64,000 bases of DNA. Source: Gemmataceae bacterium (GTDB lineage Bacteria; Planctomycetota; Planctomycetia; Gemmatales; Gemmataceae). Shown here piece by piece: positions 56,961-64,000 of this stretch (positions are counted from its first letter, which is position 1; each line of letters opens with the position of its first letter). The stretch is taken from the NCBI GenBank assembly GCA_019636445.1, contig JAHBXO010000010.1, positions 90,130 to 154,129 of the forward strand, given 5' to 3'. A program made the position numbers and the translations under genes. Below the pieces are notes generated by a model, which was given only the letters and a program-made list of their open reading frames with translations, was not told the origin of the DNA and did no database searches.

Positions 56961-57112
56961 AAAGGGGACGCAGCTCACCGCTCCTTTCGAGCCTTGGATT
57001 GCAGCGCCGCCAGCAGGTCGCCGACGCGGATGAAATTGTCCGGCTCCCTGAAATCGTCCGCCGCCGAGCTGCCGGCGCGGGAGCGCGCTGAGAACATGCT
57101 GCGTCCCCGTTT
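56961..57112. mobile_element. Small MITE-like element with GGGGACGCAGC terminal inverted repeats
   Basis: Left end AAAGGGGACGCAGC (56961-56974), right end GCTGCGTCCCCGTTT (57098-57112). The ends are inverted repeats with 11 perfect positions. The interior is a 40-codon open frame that fits exactly between the ends. No transposase is present. It sits between convergent genes. Confidence 0.5.
56975..57097 (-). CDS. 40-aa open frame inside the MITE-like element
   Basis: Reads MFSARSRAGSSAADDFREPD then NFIRVGDLLAALQSKARKER. Its ATG and TGA directly touch the inner edges of the two terminal repeats. It has no recognisable family. It could be the remnant of a transposon gene or chance. Confidence 0.25.
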   Translation of the reverse strand: MFSARSRAGSSAADDFREPDNFIRVGDLLAALQSKARKER

Positions 57113-57149
57113 TATGCCTGATCTTGCGTTGGTGATCGCCCCCCGTCCC

Positions 57150-58145
57150 TCACCCCCTGCGCATCTTGCGATAATCCGCTAGCGCCAGCGCCATGCCTTC
57201 GTCGAACAGGACCTTCGGCTCGTAGCCCAGCACCGTGCGGGCCTTCGCGATGCTGAAGTCGAGGTTCAGGCCGGCGAACTTCAGCGTCGCCTGCGTGATG
57301 CGCGGCGGGTGCGGCTTGTTCTTCCGGCGGAAGACACGCTCGCGCCACGCCGCCAGACGTCGCGCCAGCCACAAGGGCACCGACGCCTTCGGGCGCGGCA
57401 GGCCCAGGCCGTCCGCCACCGTTTCGAAGAACCGGCGCTTCGACACGAACTCGCCATCGGTGATGTTGAAGATCTCGCCGACGGCCCGGTCGTTGTCCAC
57501 GGCGAGGAAGCAGGCCTCGGCGATGTTGCCGACGTAGGTGGTGTTGAGGGCGTACTGCCCGCGGGCGATGTAGACGATCGAGCGTTCCTTCAAGCGGTCG
57601 GCGAGGCGCGGCAGGATGGAGCGGTCGCGCGGGCCGTAGACGAAGCCGGGGCGCAGGATCGCGATCGGCAGGTTGTGCTTGCGGACATAGTCGAGCGCCA
57701 GCTTCTCGCTCTCGACCTTCGATTGCGTGTAGCCGTCGATGTGGTTGTCCGGCAGCGGTTCGGCCTCGTCGGTGCCGTGGTGGTGCCGGGCCTCGTAGAC
57801 GCCGAGGCTGGAAACGTGGACGAAGCGCTTCAAGGGTTTCCGCTTCACGGCTTCCAGCAGGTTGCGCAATCCTTCGACGTTCACCTTGCGATAATCGTCG
57901 GCCGGCCCCCAGTCGCCGACTTTGGCGGCGGCGTGGATGACCACATCGACGCCTTCGACCGCCTTCGCGACGGCGGCGGGATCGGACAGATCGCCGGGCA
58001 CGATCTCGGCGTTCAGGGACTTGAGATGGGCAAGGTCCGCGGTCGGCCGCGCGAGCGCGCGGACGGTGATGCCGCGCTGGGTGGCGAGGTCGGCGACGTG
58101 GCTGCCGACGAACCCGGTGGCACCGGTGATGAGATAAGTGGGCAC
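57150..58145 (-). CDS. NAD-dependent epimerase/dehydratase (extended SDR)
   Basis: 331 aa from a GTG at 58145 (VPTYLITGATGFVGSHVADLA). Rossmann motif TGATGFVGSH; catalytic SSLGVYE ... YTQSKVESEKLA (Tyr-x3-Lys); and LRPGFVYGPRDRS typical of extended short-chain dehydrogenases acting on nucleotide sugars or 3-beta-hydroxysteroid-like substrates. The frame is open far upstream but lacks the family pattern there. Role probably in sugar-nucleotide or terpenoid/sterol modification; not resolvable by eye. It is divergent from the Tat-exported protein. Confidence 0.9.
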   Translation of the reverse strand: MPTYLITGATGFVGSHVADLATQRGITVRALARPTADLAHLKSLNAEIVPGDLSDPAAVAKAVEGVDVVIHAAAKVGDWGPADDYRKVNVEGLRNLLEAVKRKPLKRFVHVSSLGVYEARHHHGTDEAEPLPDNHIDGYTQSKVESEKLALDYVRKHNLPIAILRPGFVYGPRDRSILPRLADRLKERSIVYIARGQYALNTTYVGNIAEACFLAVDNDRAVGEIFNITDGEFVSKRRFFETVADGLGLPRPKASVPLWLARRLAAWRERVFRRKNKPHPPRITQATLKFAGLNLDFSIAKARTVLGYEPKVLFDEGMALALADYRKMRRG

Positions 58146-58332
58146 GGAAGCATCTCGGAATGAATGGGGAAAGGATAGGGCCGCGCCCGAATTCTGACGA
58201 GTCGCGGGCACGGACGGTCGATTCGGAGTTCGACCGAAAAACGCCCCGTTCGGATTCGCGAGTTTGCACGGTGCGCCGGCGATGTTCGCGCGGTACGATG
58301 CGCGTTGGCCCATCCCTCTCCCGGAGCCGGTC

Positions 58333-59907
58333 ATGAATCCCTCCCACCGCCGCGAGTTCCTCGAAGACGTCGGCCGCGGCATGCTCCTCGCCGGCGTCGG
58401 CGCGCCGCTCGCGCTCGAACTCGGCCTTGCCTCCACGGCCCGCGCCGAGGAAGAATCCAAGACCCTCACCTTCGGCGACCTCGAACCGCTCGTCGCGCTG
58501 CTGCAGGAAACCCCCAAAGAAAAGCTGCTGCCGCCACTCGCCGCGAAGCACAAAGCGGGCACCGACCTGCGCACGCTCACGGCCGCCGGCGCGTTCGCCA
58601 ACGCCCGGACGTTCGGCGGCGAGGACTACTTCGGCTTCCACACGTTCATGGCGCTGGCGCCGGCGTATCAGATGGCGCAGCAGCTTCCGAAGGCCGAGCA
58701 GCCGCTGCCGATCTGGAAAGTGCTGTACCGGAACGCCCACTACACGCAGAGCCACGGGGGGCGGTCGAAGGACGTGCTGCGCAAGATCGAACCGAAGCCG
58801 GCACCGATGACCGGGGAGAAGGTGCGCGAGGCGGTGAACACCGGCAACGGCGGCGAGGCCGAGAAGCGCCTCGCGGCGCTCGGTTCGCCGGAGGACGCGC
58901 TCAACGCCGCCATCCTCGGCGTCGAGGACAACCACGACGTGCACAGCGCCGTGATGCCGTGGCGCGCCTGGGTGATGCTCGATTTCGTCGGCAAGGACCA
59001 CGCGATCACGATGCTGCGGCAGTCGGTGCGCCAGACGGCGAAGCGCTGCGCCGATTCGCACGCCAAGCCCGAGCAACTGGCGCAGACGCGGAAGCTGCTG
59101 CCGATGCTGCTGGACCAGCACAAGCTGCTGGAAGGGCCAAAGGGGAAGCGCACGGGCGACAACCTCTGGCTGGCGGGTCTTTGCGAGACGGTGCTGACAT
59201 CGAAGCCGGACCAGTCGGGCGGAGCGGTCGCGGCCGCGCTCGCCGAAGGCTTCTCGCCCGAGCAGGTCGGCGAGGCGATCTCGCTGGCGGCCAACCAGCT
59301 GCTGTTGCGTCAGGTTGAGAACATGGGCGGTAACATGGGCTTCCGTACGCACGGCGACTCGGCGGGCGTGCACATGTCCGACGAGACGAACGCCTGGCGG
59401 AACATGGCGCGCGTGGCCAGCCCGCGCAACCGCGCCGCCGGCCTCATCCTCGCGGCCGTCGACATCGCCCGGCACTGGGACTACTCGACCAACCGCAAGC
59501 CGACGCCCGGTCACCAGAAGGACCCGTATCCGTGGAAGGAGCACACGCTGGACGTGAAGGGCACGACGGCGGACGAGTTGCTCAAGGAACTGGACGGCGC
59601 GGTCCGCGAGAACCGGCAGGTCCGCGCGTGCGCCATCGTCCACCAGTACGCGACGAAGGGCTTCGAGGCGAAACCGGTGTTCGCCCTGCTCCGGCAGTAC
59701 ATGATCAGCGAGGACGGCCGGCTGCACAATGAGAAGTACTACCAGACGGTGGTCGAGGAGTTCGCGACGACGCGCCCGGCGTTCCGCTGGCGGCAGCTCA
59801 TGGGCCTGGCGCGGGTCGCGGCCAGTTCCTACGGCTACAGCCAGCAGGACAAGCAAGACGGCCGCGCGCCGGGCTACGAGGAATCGCGGAAGCTATTGGG
59901 GATATGA
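58333..59907 (+). CDS. Tat-exported protein of unknown function, 524 aa
   Basis: Starts MNPSHRREFLEDVGRGMLLA, a twin-arginine-type signal with Arg-Arg-x-Phe-Leu. The mature protein is mostly helical (TLTFGDLEPLVALLQETPKE, LGSPEDALNAAILGVEDNHD, GFSPEQVGEAISLAANQLLL) with several His-containing segments (FHTFMAL, DNHDVHSAVMPW, HGDSAGVHMSD). Their spacing recalls metal- or haem-binding all-helical enzymes, but I recognise no family. A twin-arginine signal suggests it folds with a cofactor before export. It stands alone between a divergent epimerase gene and a bidirectional terminator. Confidence 0.75.
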   Translation: MNPSHRREFLEDVGRGMLLAGVGAPLALELGLASTARAEEESKTLTFGDLEPLVALLQETPKEKLLPPLAAKHKAGTDLRTLTAAGAFANARTFGGEDYFGFHTFMALAPAYQMAQQLPKAEQPLPIWKVLYRNAHYTQSHGGRSKDVLRKIEPKPAPMTGEKVREAVNTGNGGEAEKRLAALGSPEDALNAAILGVEDNHDVHSAVMPWRAWVMLDFVGKDHAITMLRQSVRQTAKRCADSHAKPEQLAQTRKLLPMLLDQHKLLEGPKGKRTGDNLWLAGLCETVLTSKPDQSGGAVAAALAEGFSPEQVGEAISLAANQLLLRQVENMGGNMGFRTHGDSAGVHMSDETNAWRNMARVASPRNRAAGLILAAVDIARHWDYSTNRKPTPGHQKDPYPWKEHTLDVKGTTADELLKELDGAVRENRQVRACAIVHQYATKGFEAKPVFALLRQYMISEDGRLHNEKYYQTVVEEFATTRPAFRWRQLMGLARVAASSYGYSQQDKQDGRAPGYEESRKLLGI

Positions 59908-59932
59908 CGTTGGTCGATCATTCAGCAACGGA

Positions 59933-59971
59933 GAAACCCGTCTCCCGAATTCGTTCGGGAAGACGGGTTTC
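59933..59971. terminator. Bidirectional terminator hairpin
   Basis: GAAACCCGTCT...CCCGAA pairs with TTCGGG...AGACGGGTTTC around a TTCG loop; T-rich on both sides (TTTCTTCGTT on the plus strand). It separates the convergent Tat protein and PD-(D/E)XK genes. Confidence 0.8.
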
Positions 59972-59975
59972 TTCG

Positions 59976-60941
59976 TTAAGGAATTTCAATCGATTTCGCC
60001 ATCGACAAACATTCCCTGAGGTGGTTCTCCAACCATTCCATCTGGCTGATCTTGGATCGCGCGAAAAAGTGAATCTCCTCCGAATCGAGTTCGACCCACC
60101 GCATCCAGCGATTTTGACCGGGAATCCAATCCTCCTGCTCGACCTTTCCCACGCCGAGTTTCCCGGCCGCGATTGGGTCGATCCGGCAATCGCAGGTATT
60201 GAAGTAGAGGAGTTCGGGTTCGGAGAAATTGACGCCAATCCAGTATTTCTTGCCGTCCAAATAGACGCCGATATCGTCCCACTGGGGAAGTTTTTTGACC
60301 GACACCTTGCAGGCGTTGGCGGCTTCGACCAGCATGTTCATCAAATTGGAAAGCGCTTTCAAACCCTCGGGCATGTATTTGCCAACCTGTGCGATCGTCA
60401 TGTTCCTCGCCTCCAGAAAATCGAAGAGCTGCTCCAAAAGAAATCCTGCGACTTGATCGACCGGAATCGCATGATGCAACTCCTCGTCAATCCAATCGGC
60501 GATTTCAAACCAGCGGATGGCCTGATCGGGCTTGGCGTCGTCCGCTTTCAATTCTACCGGGTATCGAGTGAGCAGCAGCAATCGATTATTGGCGATTCCG
60601 CTCTCCCGAAGCGCGACGCGATAACCTTCCAGTTGGCCCGTGCGAAGCGGCGATTCCACTTTCACTTCGATCCAAGCGAGGCGGTTGGGCGACCGGATTT
60701 CCAAGTCCGGTCGGCCTTGATCAGTCTCGATTTGCGTATGAATCTCGATCGCGCTCGCATCTTCCGCCGGGAGCGCGATCAGGCCACCAGTCAATTTTGA
60801 CACTAGCCGGGTGCCGGATTCCGGAGCCAGCACCAACAACTGTTCGATCACCAAGGCCAGCGATTCCGTCAAGAAGTTCTCGTCTTGTCGGGCCGCCCAT
60901 TTGTGTAGCCGGTGAAAGACATTGTTGGCGAACCGGGGCAT
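59976..60941 (-). CDS. PD-(D/E)XK nuclease superfamily protein
   Basis: 321 aa from the ATG at 60941, which overlaps the DinB gene stop by one base (TGATG). The catalytic core of the PD-(D/E)XK fold is RPDLEIRSPNRLAWIEVKVESPL (Asp, then Glu-Val-Lys), with helices and a C-terminal region rich in Trp (PQWDDIGVYLDGKKYWIGVNFSEPE). Such stand-alone proteins occur in defence and repair contexts, but no methyltransferase or other defence gene adjoins. G+C is lower than in the neighbours, consistent with horizontal transfer. Terminator at its 3' end. Confidence 0.8.
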   Translation of the reverse strand: MPRFANNVFHRLHKWAARQDENFLTESLALVIEQLLVLAPESGTRLVSKLTGGLIALPAEDASAIEIHTQIETDQGRPDLEIRSPNRLAWIEVKVESPLRTGQLEGYRVALRESGIANNRLLLLTRYPVELKADDAKPDQAIRWFEIADWIDEELHHAIPVDQVAGFLLEQLFDFLEARNMTIAQVGKYMPEGLKALSNLMNMLVEAANACKVSVKKLPQWDDIGVYLDGKKYWIGVNFSEPELLYFNTCDCRIDPIAAGKLGVGKVEQEDWIPGQNRWMRWVELDSEEIHFFARSKISQMEWLENHLRECLSMAKSIEIP

Positions 60942-61471
60942 CACGCCTCCAACATGCGATGCTTCCGCACCCACTGGATCTGCGCGGTGTGGTGCCGGCC
61001 GTGCCAGGCGTAGAGGCCCACGGCTTCGTTCAGCGATACCGGCCGGTTCGGCTCGGGGTGGAAATAGCACTTCGCAAATTGCTCGTCCGTCAGCGATTTC
61101 AACAGGTGGCTCCAGCGCGCGTGGATCGCGTCGAGCTGCACGAGCGCGATATCAGCGGGGAGTTCGGACGAATCCGCGAGGGCGACGAACGCGCCGGGAT
61201 CGTAGGCGAAGATCCGCGGTGTATCGCCGGTCAGCGCCAGCTTCATGCGCAGCAGGCCGTTGCCGTGGCTGTCGGCGAGGTGATGGACGATCTGGCGCAC
61301 GGTCCAGTTGCGGTACTTGGTGCCGTCGATCTCCTCGTCGGAGAGTCCATCGAGGGCTTCGCGCAGTTCGAAGGGCATCGAGGCGATCGCCTCGATGGCG
61401 GCGGCGCGCTGGGCGGGCGTTGGAGTCGGATTCGGCTGGTATTCGCCGTAGGGGTTGTCGGGCGGGTTCAT
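60941..61471 (-). CDS. DinB/YfiT family putative metal-dependent hydrolase or transferase
   Basis: 176-aa four-helix bundle protein. Nickel/zinc-binding His residues lie in QIVHHLADSHGNG and in LYAWHGRHHTAQIQWV, the YfiT/DinB_2 pattern (bacillithiol transferase-like). MNPPDNPYGEYQPNPTPTPA is the proline-rich lead sequence usual in YfiT-type proteins. It starts 15 nt after the anti-sigma gene and overlaps the nuclease gene, so it is probably on the same transcript as the sigma/anti-sigma pair. A thiol-transfer role in detoxification is an inference. Confidence 0.88.
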   Translation of the reverse strand: MNPPDNPYGEYQPNPTPTPAQRAAAIEAIASMPFELREALDGLSDEEIDGTKYRNWTVRQIVHHLADSHGNGLLRMKLALTGDTPRIFAYDPGAFVALADSSELPADIALVQLDAIHARWSHLLKSLTDEQFAKCYFHPEPNRPVSLNEAVGLYAWHGRHHTAQIQWVRKHRMLEA

Positions 61472-61486
61472 GAACGCGAGTCCGGG

Positions 61487-62200
61487 TTACGCGTCGGAAC
61501 CGGGGCCGCGGAGGAAGGCGTTGAAGTGGTTGCCCGTGTAGGCGACGACGACGGTCCAGCCTCCCGGCAGGTCGCGGTAGACGCGGACCGCGACATTGCT
61601 GGTGTATTGGCCGGTGGCGATTTCGCGCAGGTTGTGATCGGCGGGGCGGAGGAAATAGACCCAGGCGGTCTGGCGGCCGTTCGCGTCGAGCCGAAGGGCG
61701 AGCGTCGGCACGCCCTGAAGGTCCCGGCGGCCCGCGAACGTGGCGAGGCGGAGGTCGAAGGCCTCGGGCAGCGCGTCGGTCAGGCGGTGTTCGGTCAGCC
61801 AGTCGGCGGCGGTGAGGCCCGGCGCCTGCCAGAGTCGGTCCTGGTGGTCGGCGAGGGCGGCGAGGTCGAGCACGGGCCGGGTGTAGGCCACGAAGGCACC
61901 ATACGCGGCCACGAGCAGCGAGGCGGCGAGGGCAAACTTCACGGCCGTGCGCCGCCAAGCCCAGCGAAGCTGCGACGCGAGATTCGATTTCAGGCGGTCG
62001 GACAGGTCGACCGGCACGGGCACGGCATTCATCGCGGCACCGACGGCGGCGTCCTGGGCGGTGCGCGCGGCGAGCGCGCCCGCGCAGGCCGGGCATGCGG
62101 CGAGGTGCGCGTCCAGCGCGGCGGCATCCGCCGGTACGAGGTCGGAAGGCCGACCGGGCCGGTGGAACAACAGCAACAAGCTAGCGTGCGGGCAATCCAT
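61487..62200 (-). CDS. Membrane anti-sigma factor with zinc-finger-like motif
   Basis: 237 aa. N-terminal cytoplasmic part with HLAACPAC (His-x3-Cys-x2-Cys, the zinc-binding anti-sigma motif), one membrane segment (about 88-107, VKFALAASLLVAAYGAFVAY) and an external beta-rich domain (VPTLALRLDANGRQTAWVYFLRP, GGWTVVVAYTGNHFNAFLRG). It should bind the sigma factor encoded just upstream and release it on an envelope signal. The ATG at 62200 lies inside the sigma gene (20-nt overlap). Confidence 0.85.
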   Translation of the reverse strand: MDCPHASLLLLFHRPGRPSDLVPADAAALDAHLAACPACAGALAARTAQDAAVGAAMNAVPVPVDLSDRLKSNLASQLRWAWRRTAVKFALAASLLVAAYGAFVAYTRPVLDLAALADHQDRLWQAPGLTAADWLTEHRLTDALPEAFDLRLATFAGRRDLQGVPTLALRLDANGRQTAWVYFLRPADHNLREIATGQYTSNVAVRVYRDLPGGWTVVVAYTGNHFNAFLRGPGSDA

Positions 62201-62696
62201 CGGTCTCGTTTCCCGGCGAAAGTTTCGCCCGGAGGTAGTTCTTGGCCCGCGCCAGGCGGGACATCACCGTGCCGATCGGCAGATCCATCTGGTCCGCGAT
62301 CTCACGGTAGCTGAAATCTTCGAAATAGAACAAGATCAACGGCGTCCGGAACGTCTCGTCGAGGTCGTCCAGGGCCGCCTGCAGGGTGGCGGGGTCCACG
62401 GCCGGCGGCGGAGCCGGTTCGGGTGCCGCGTAGCCGTCGAGGTTCTCGCCGGGCACGCAGCGGTTCCGCTTCTCGTCGCGGACGCGGTGCAGGTAGGCGT
62501 TCCGCAGGATGCGGAAGAGCCAGGCCTTGGCGTGGGCCGGCTCCCGCAGGGTTGCGAGTCGCGGGAGGGCCTTGCCGAAGGTTTCCTGCACGAGGTCGTC
62601 GGCGTCCGCGGCGGAGCCGCCGAGGCGGTACGCGTAGCGGTACAGGGACCGATAGTGGGCGTCGATCAGTGCGTGGGCATCGATCGCCGCCGCCAT
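62181..62696 (-). CDS. ECF RNA polymerase sigma factor
   Basis: 171 aa. Region 2: LYRYAYRLGGSAADADDLVQETFGKALPRL, with the DDLVQETF core-binding helix, and KAWLFRILRNAYLHRVRDEKR. Region 4: LDDLDETFRTPLILFYFEDFSYREIADQMDLPIGTVMSRLARAKNYLR. A typical membrane anti-sigma-controlled ECF. It heads a leftward unit with the anti-sigma, DinB and nuclease genes. Confidence 0.93.
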   Translation of the reverse strand: MAAAIDAHALIDAHYRSLYRYAYRLGGSAADADDLVQETFGKALPRLATLREPAHAKAWLFRILRNAYLHRVRDEKRNRCVPGENLDGYAAPEPAPPPAVDPATLQAALDDLDETFRTPLILFYFEDFSYREIADQMDLPIGTVMSRLARAKNYLRAKLSPGNETDGLPAR

Positions 62697-63013
62697 GCCA
62701 CGTCCCCCGTCGATGGTGAAGATGCCGAGTGCGGGATTTTATTCCCGGAGATTTCTTCGCGATTCGGAGACGATACGGAGTTCGTGGATTCGTCGTCGGG
62801 ATTTTCGGGAATAAAGTCGGCGGCCGCGCATCGAGTGTGTGGAGTCGGGGACGGCACGACCCTTGTCGGCCGGTTGGGTTCGTGTAAGTTTTCACGAGCC
62901 GAAACGGTTCGCGGTCGGTTCGCCGTCCTCGCCCGCCGGATCGCTTCCATCGGGGGAGCGGGTTCCCGGCGGTTCTCCGAGTTTCGGTCCGTATCTACCT
63001 CAGGAGTGTTCCG
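62697..63013. other. Intergenic region between sigma-factor unit and lipoprotein genes
   Basis: 317 nt between divergent genes, no gene seen. TTTATTCCCG at 62738-62747 and its inverse CGGGAATAAA at 62806-62815 form a spaced 10-bp inverted repeat, each next to GGGATTTT; it may be a regulator or sigma site but could be chance. Confidence 0.4.
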
Positions 63014-63256
63014 ATGAAGAAGTACCTCATGATGCTCGCCGTGGCGTTCGCTCTCGGCATGACGGTCGGCTGTGGCGGCAGCAGCAGCACCGCGACCCCG
63101 GCGCCGAAGACCGACAAGAAGGACGACAAGAAGGCCGACGACAAGAAGGCCGACGACAAGAAGGCCGAAGAGCCCAAGAAGGAAGAGCCGAAGAAGGAAG
63201 AACCCAAGAAGGAAGAGCCGAAGAAGGAAGAACCCAAGAAGGAAGAGAAGAAGTAA
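63014..63256 (+). CDS. Low-complexity lipoprotein, 80 aa
   Basis: Signal with lipobox MKKYLMMLAVAFALGMTVGC|GGSS, then repeated KKADD and KKEEP units to the C-terminus. Once lipidated it would be a short, highly charged tether at the membrane. The same signal and 'GGSS' context recur in the gene at 63374. A hairpin follows. The linker resembles that of the protein at 32063-32746. Function unknown. Confidence 0.75.
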   Translation: MKKYLMMLAVAFALGMTVGCGGSSSTATPAPKTDKKDDKKADDKKADDKKAEEPKKEEPKKEEPKKEEPKKEEPKKEEKK

Positions 63257-63261
63257 CTCGC

Positions 63262-63277
63262 CGGGGCTTTCGCCCCG
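63262..63277 (+). terminator. Short hairpin after the 80-aa lipoprotein gene
   Basis: CGGGGC / GCCCCG with loop TTTC, a few nt past the stop; CCTTTTC follows shortly after. A short stem, so a modest terminator at best. Confidence 0.45.
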
Positions 63278-63373
63278 TGGACCTTTTCGCGTTTTCGCCC
63301 GACGCGTCGCCGGCTTCGGCCGGCGAAATTCGGGTGATCCCCCGTTCGACCAACATCATACTGGAGTGAATCA

Positions 63374-63499
63374 ATGAAGAAGTTCCTCGCGCTGCTCGTC
63401 GCGGCTTTCGCCCTCAGCGCCACCGTCGGCTGCGGCGGCAGCAGCTCGGCCCCGGCCGCCCCGAAGAAGGAAGAAAAGAAGGAAGAAAAGAAGTCCTAA
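63374..63499 (+). CDS. 41-aa lipoprotein, paralogue of the 80-aa one
   Basis: MKKFLALLVAAFALSATVGC is a lipobox signal nearly identical to that of the upstream gene, followed by GGSSSAPAAPKKEEKKEEKKS. GGAG precedes the ATG. A short version of the same low-complexity lipoprotein. Confidence 0.7.
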   Translation: MKKFLALLVAAFALSATVGCGGSSSAPAAPKKEEKKEEKKS

Positions 63500-63520
63500 C
63501 TTCGACCGCTTCCCGCGCGG

Positions 63521-63546
63521 CGTGCCGACCGGGACCGGTCGGCACG
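63521..63546 (+). terminator. Strong hairpin terminator after the 41-aa lipoprotein gene
   Basis: 11-bp perfect stem CGTGCCGACCG / CGGTCGGCACG with loop GGAC, followed by TTGCTTTT. Confidence 0.8.
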
Positions 63547-63567
63547 TTGCTTTTCCCGGATCTCTCC

Positions 63568-63702
63568 ATGCGCGCGATCGTTCAACTACTCGTTATCGTC
63601 GGCCTGTTCACCCTCGCAGGCTGCACCACGCGCTCCGACCGTGGCAAGAACAAAGACTACGACGTTCCCAAGACCGGTGCGGAAAAACAAGACGGGAAGT
63701 GA
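63568..63702 (+). CDS. 44-aa lipoprotein
   Basis: Signal MRAIVQLLVIVGLFTLAGC with a textbook LAGC lipobox, then a short polar tail (TTRSDRGKNKDYDVPKTG, AEKQDGK). The third tiny lipoprotein in a row on this strand, but its tail differs from the Lys/Glu-rich pair. Function unknown. Confidence 0.65.
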   Translation: MRAIVQLLVIVGLFTLAGCTTRSDRGKNKDYDVPKTGAEKQDGK

Positions 63703-63856
63703 CGTTCGGTGTGCTCTTCGGTTTGGCGAACCGAGGGTGTCGGCCCAATCTCATCAACACAAATCTGCCATACCTTTCCCAGTTTTCATTCCGCCGCCAT
63801 TGACGGATCGCGTATTCGCATGGAATCTCTTGGTTTTTTGCCCCCAATGGGGCAAC

Positions 63857-64000
63857 GGGATGTAGCCACGGGTGGAGCGCAGCGAAACCCGTGGAAGCAT
63901 CGGGTTCCAATCGCCCCGGAGGGGCGAAGGAGCGTTCGCCTGCCCCTTCGGGGCAGTTCCGACCGTATCGCGTGTCTCGCACCACGGGTTCCGCTTCGCC
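63857..64000. repeat. Dispersed inverted-repeat sequence at the right edge, truncated
   Basis: CCACGGGT...ACCCGTGG hairpin (63866-63894), the palindromic TCGCCCCGGAGGGGCGAA and TGCCCCTTCGGGGCA hairpins, then an inverted partial match of the first part (CCACGGGTTCCGCTTCGCC) cut by the window edge. Non-coding; resembles the palindromic intergenic repeats common in this bacterial group. From 63703 to 63856 I see nothing. Confidence 0.5.

Noticed and set aside
63608..63985. 125-codon minus-strand frame at the right edge
   Set aside because: It covers palindromic intergenic repeats and the third lipoprotein gene and has no ribosome-binding site or family pattern.

Overview
The window looks like chromosomal DNA of a planctomycete of the Gemmataceae type (Gemmata or Fimbriiglobus relatives). 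The evidence is the high G+C content, a secreted sulfatase cluster, DUF1501 and DUF1549/DUF1553 (PSCyt/PSD1) proteins, Ser/Thr kinases fused to WD40 or leucine-rich repeats, several ECF sigma factors, DUF1080-type proteins, and surface proteins opening with the planctomycetal 'LExxEDR..P' motif. The assignment rests on gene content read by eye; no search was run. No rRNA, tRNA, CRISPR array, complete insertion sequence or phage block was recognised.

Layout. 1-6.2 kb: a 5'-truncated secreted protein with FGE-like and DUF1080 domains, queE and a hybrid histidine kinase. 6.3-8.5 kb: an O6-alkylguanine repair protein, a tiny proline-rich protein and a secreted beta-sandwich protein. 8.5-14.0 kb: an operon of four secreted cysteine-type sulfatases. 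14.1-17.4 kb: a VOC protein, a methyltransferase, an ECF sigma factor and peptidase T. 17.4-20.9 kb: a GH32 fructan hydrolase with a sugar porter. 21.3-24.7 kb: a kinase with 13 WD40 repeats, then a decayed Phd/PIN toxin-antitoxin pair. 24.7-28.9 kb: an ECF sigma/cupin anti-sigma pair divergent from a secreted tandem truncated haemoglobin, then a PDZ protein, an acyltransferase and endonuclease III.

28.9-39.5 kb: a thioredoxin-fold protein without its CxxC, a possible toxin-antitoxin pair, a cytochrome-WD40 protein, a phytanoyl-CoA dioxygenase family protein, and a kinase carrying four duplicated leucine-rich blocks. 39.7-47.2 kb: a DUF1501 / PPC / DUF1549-DUF1553 gene set interrupted by two adjacent toxin-antitoxin modules whose toxins are both frameshifted. 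47.4-53.6 kb: a TauE-like exporter, a sialidase bracketed by inverted repeats, tyrosine phenol-lyase, a lipoprotein and an LldP-type permease. 53.8-57.1 kb: a surface protein with a transglutaminase-like core whose N-terminus is cut off by a G9 tract, a companion secreted protein, and a small terminal-inverted-repeat element. 57.1-64 kb: an epimerase, a Tat-exported protein of unknown role, a PD-(D/E)XK protein, a DinB protein, an ECF/anti-sigma pair and three tiny lipoproteins.

Together the genes suggest a heterotroph that degrades sulfated and fructose- or sialic-acid-containing polymers with exported enzymes, senses its surface through kinase receptors, and tunes expression with ECF sigma factors. 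Intergenic space is rich in dispersed inverted repeats of at least four sequence families. Three toxin-antitoxin loci are all broken on the toxin side.
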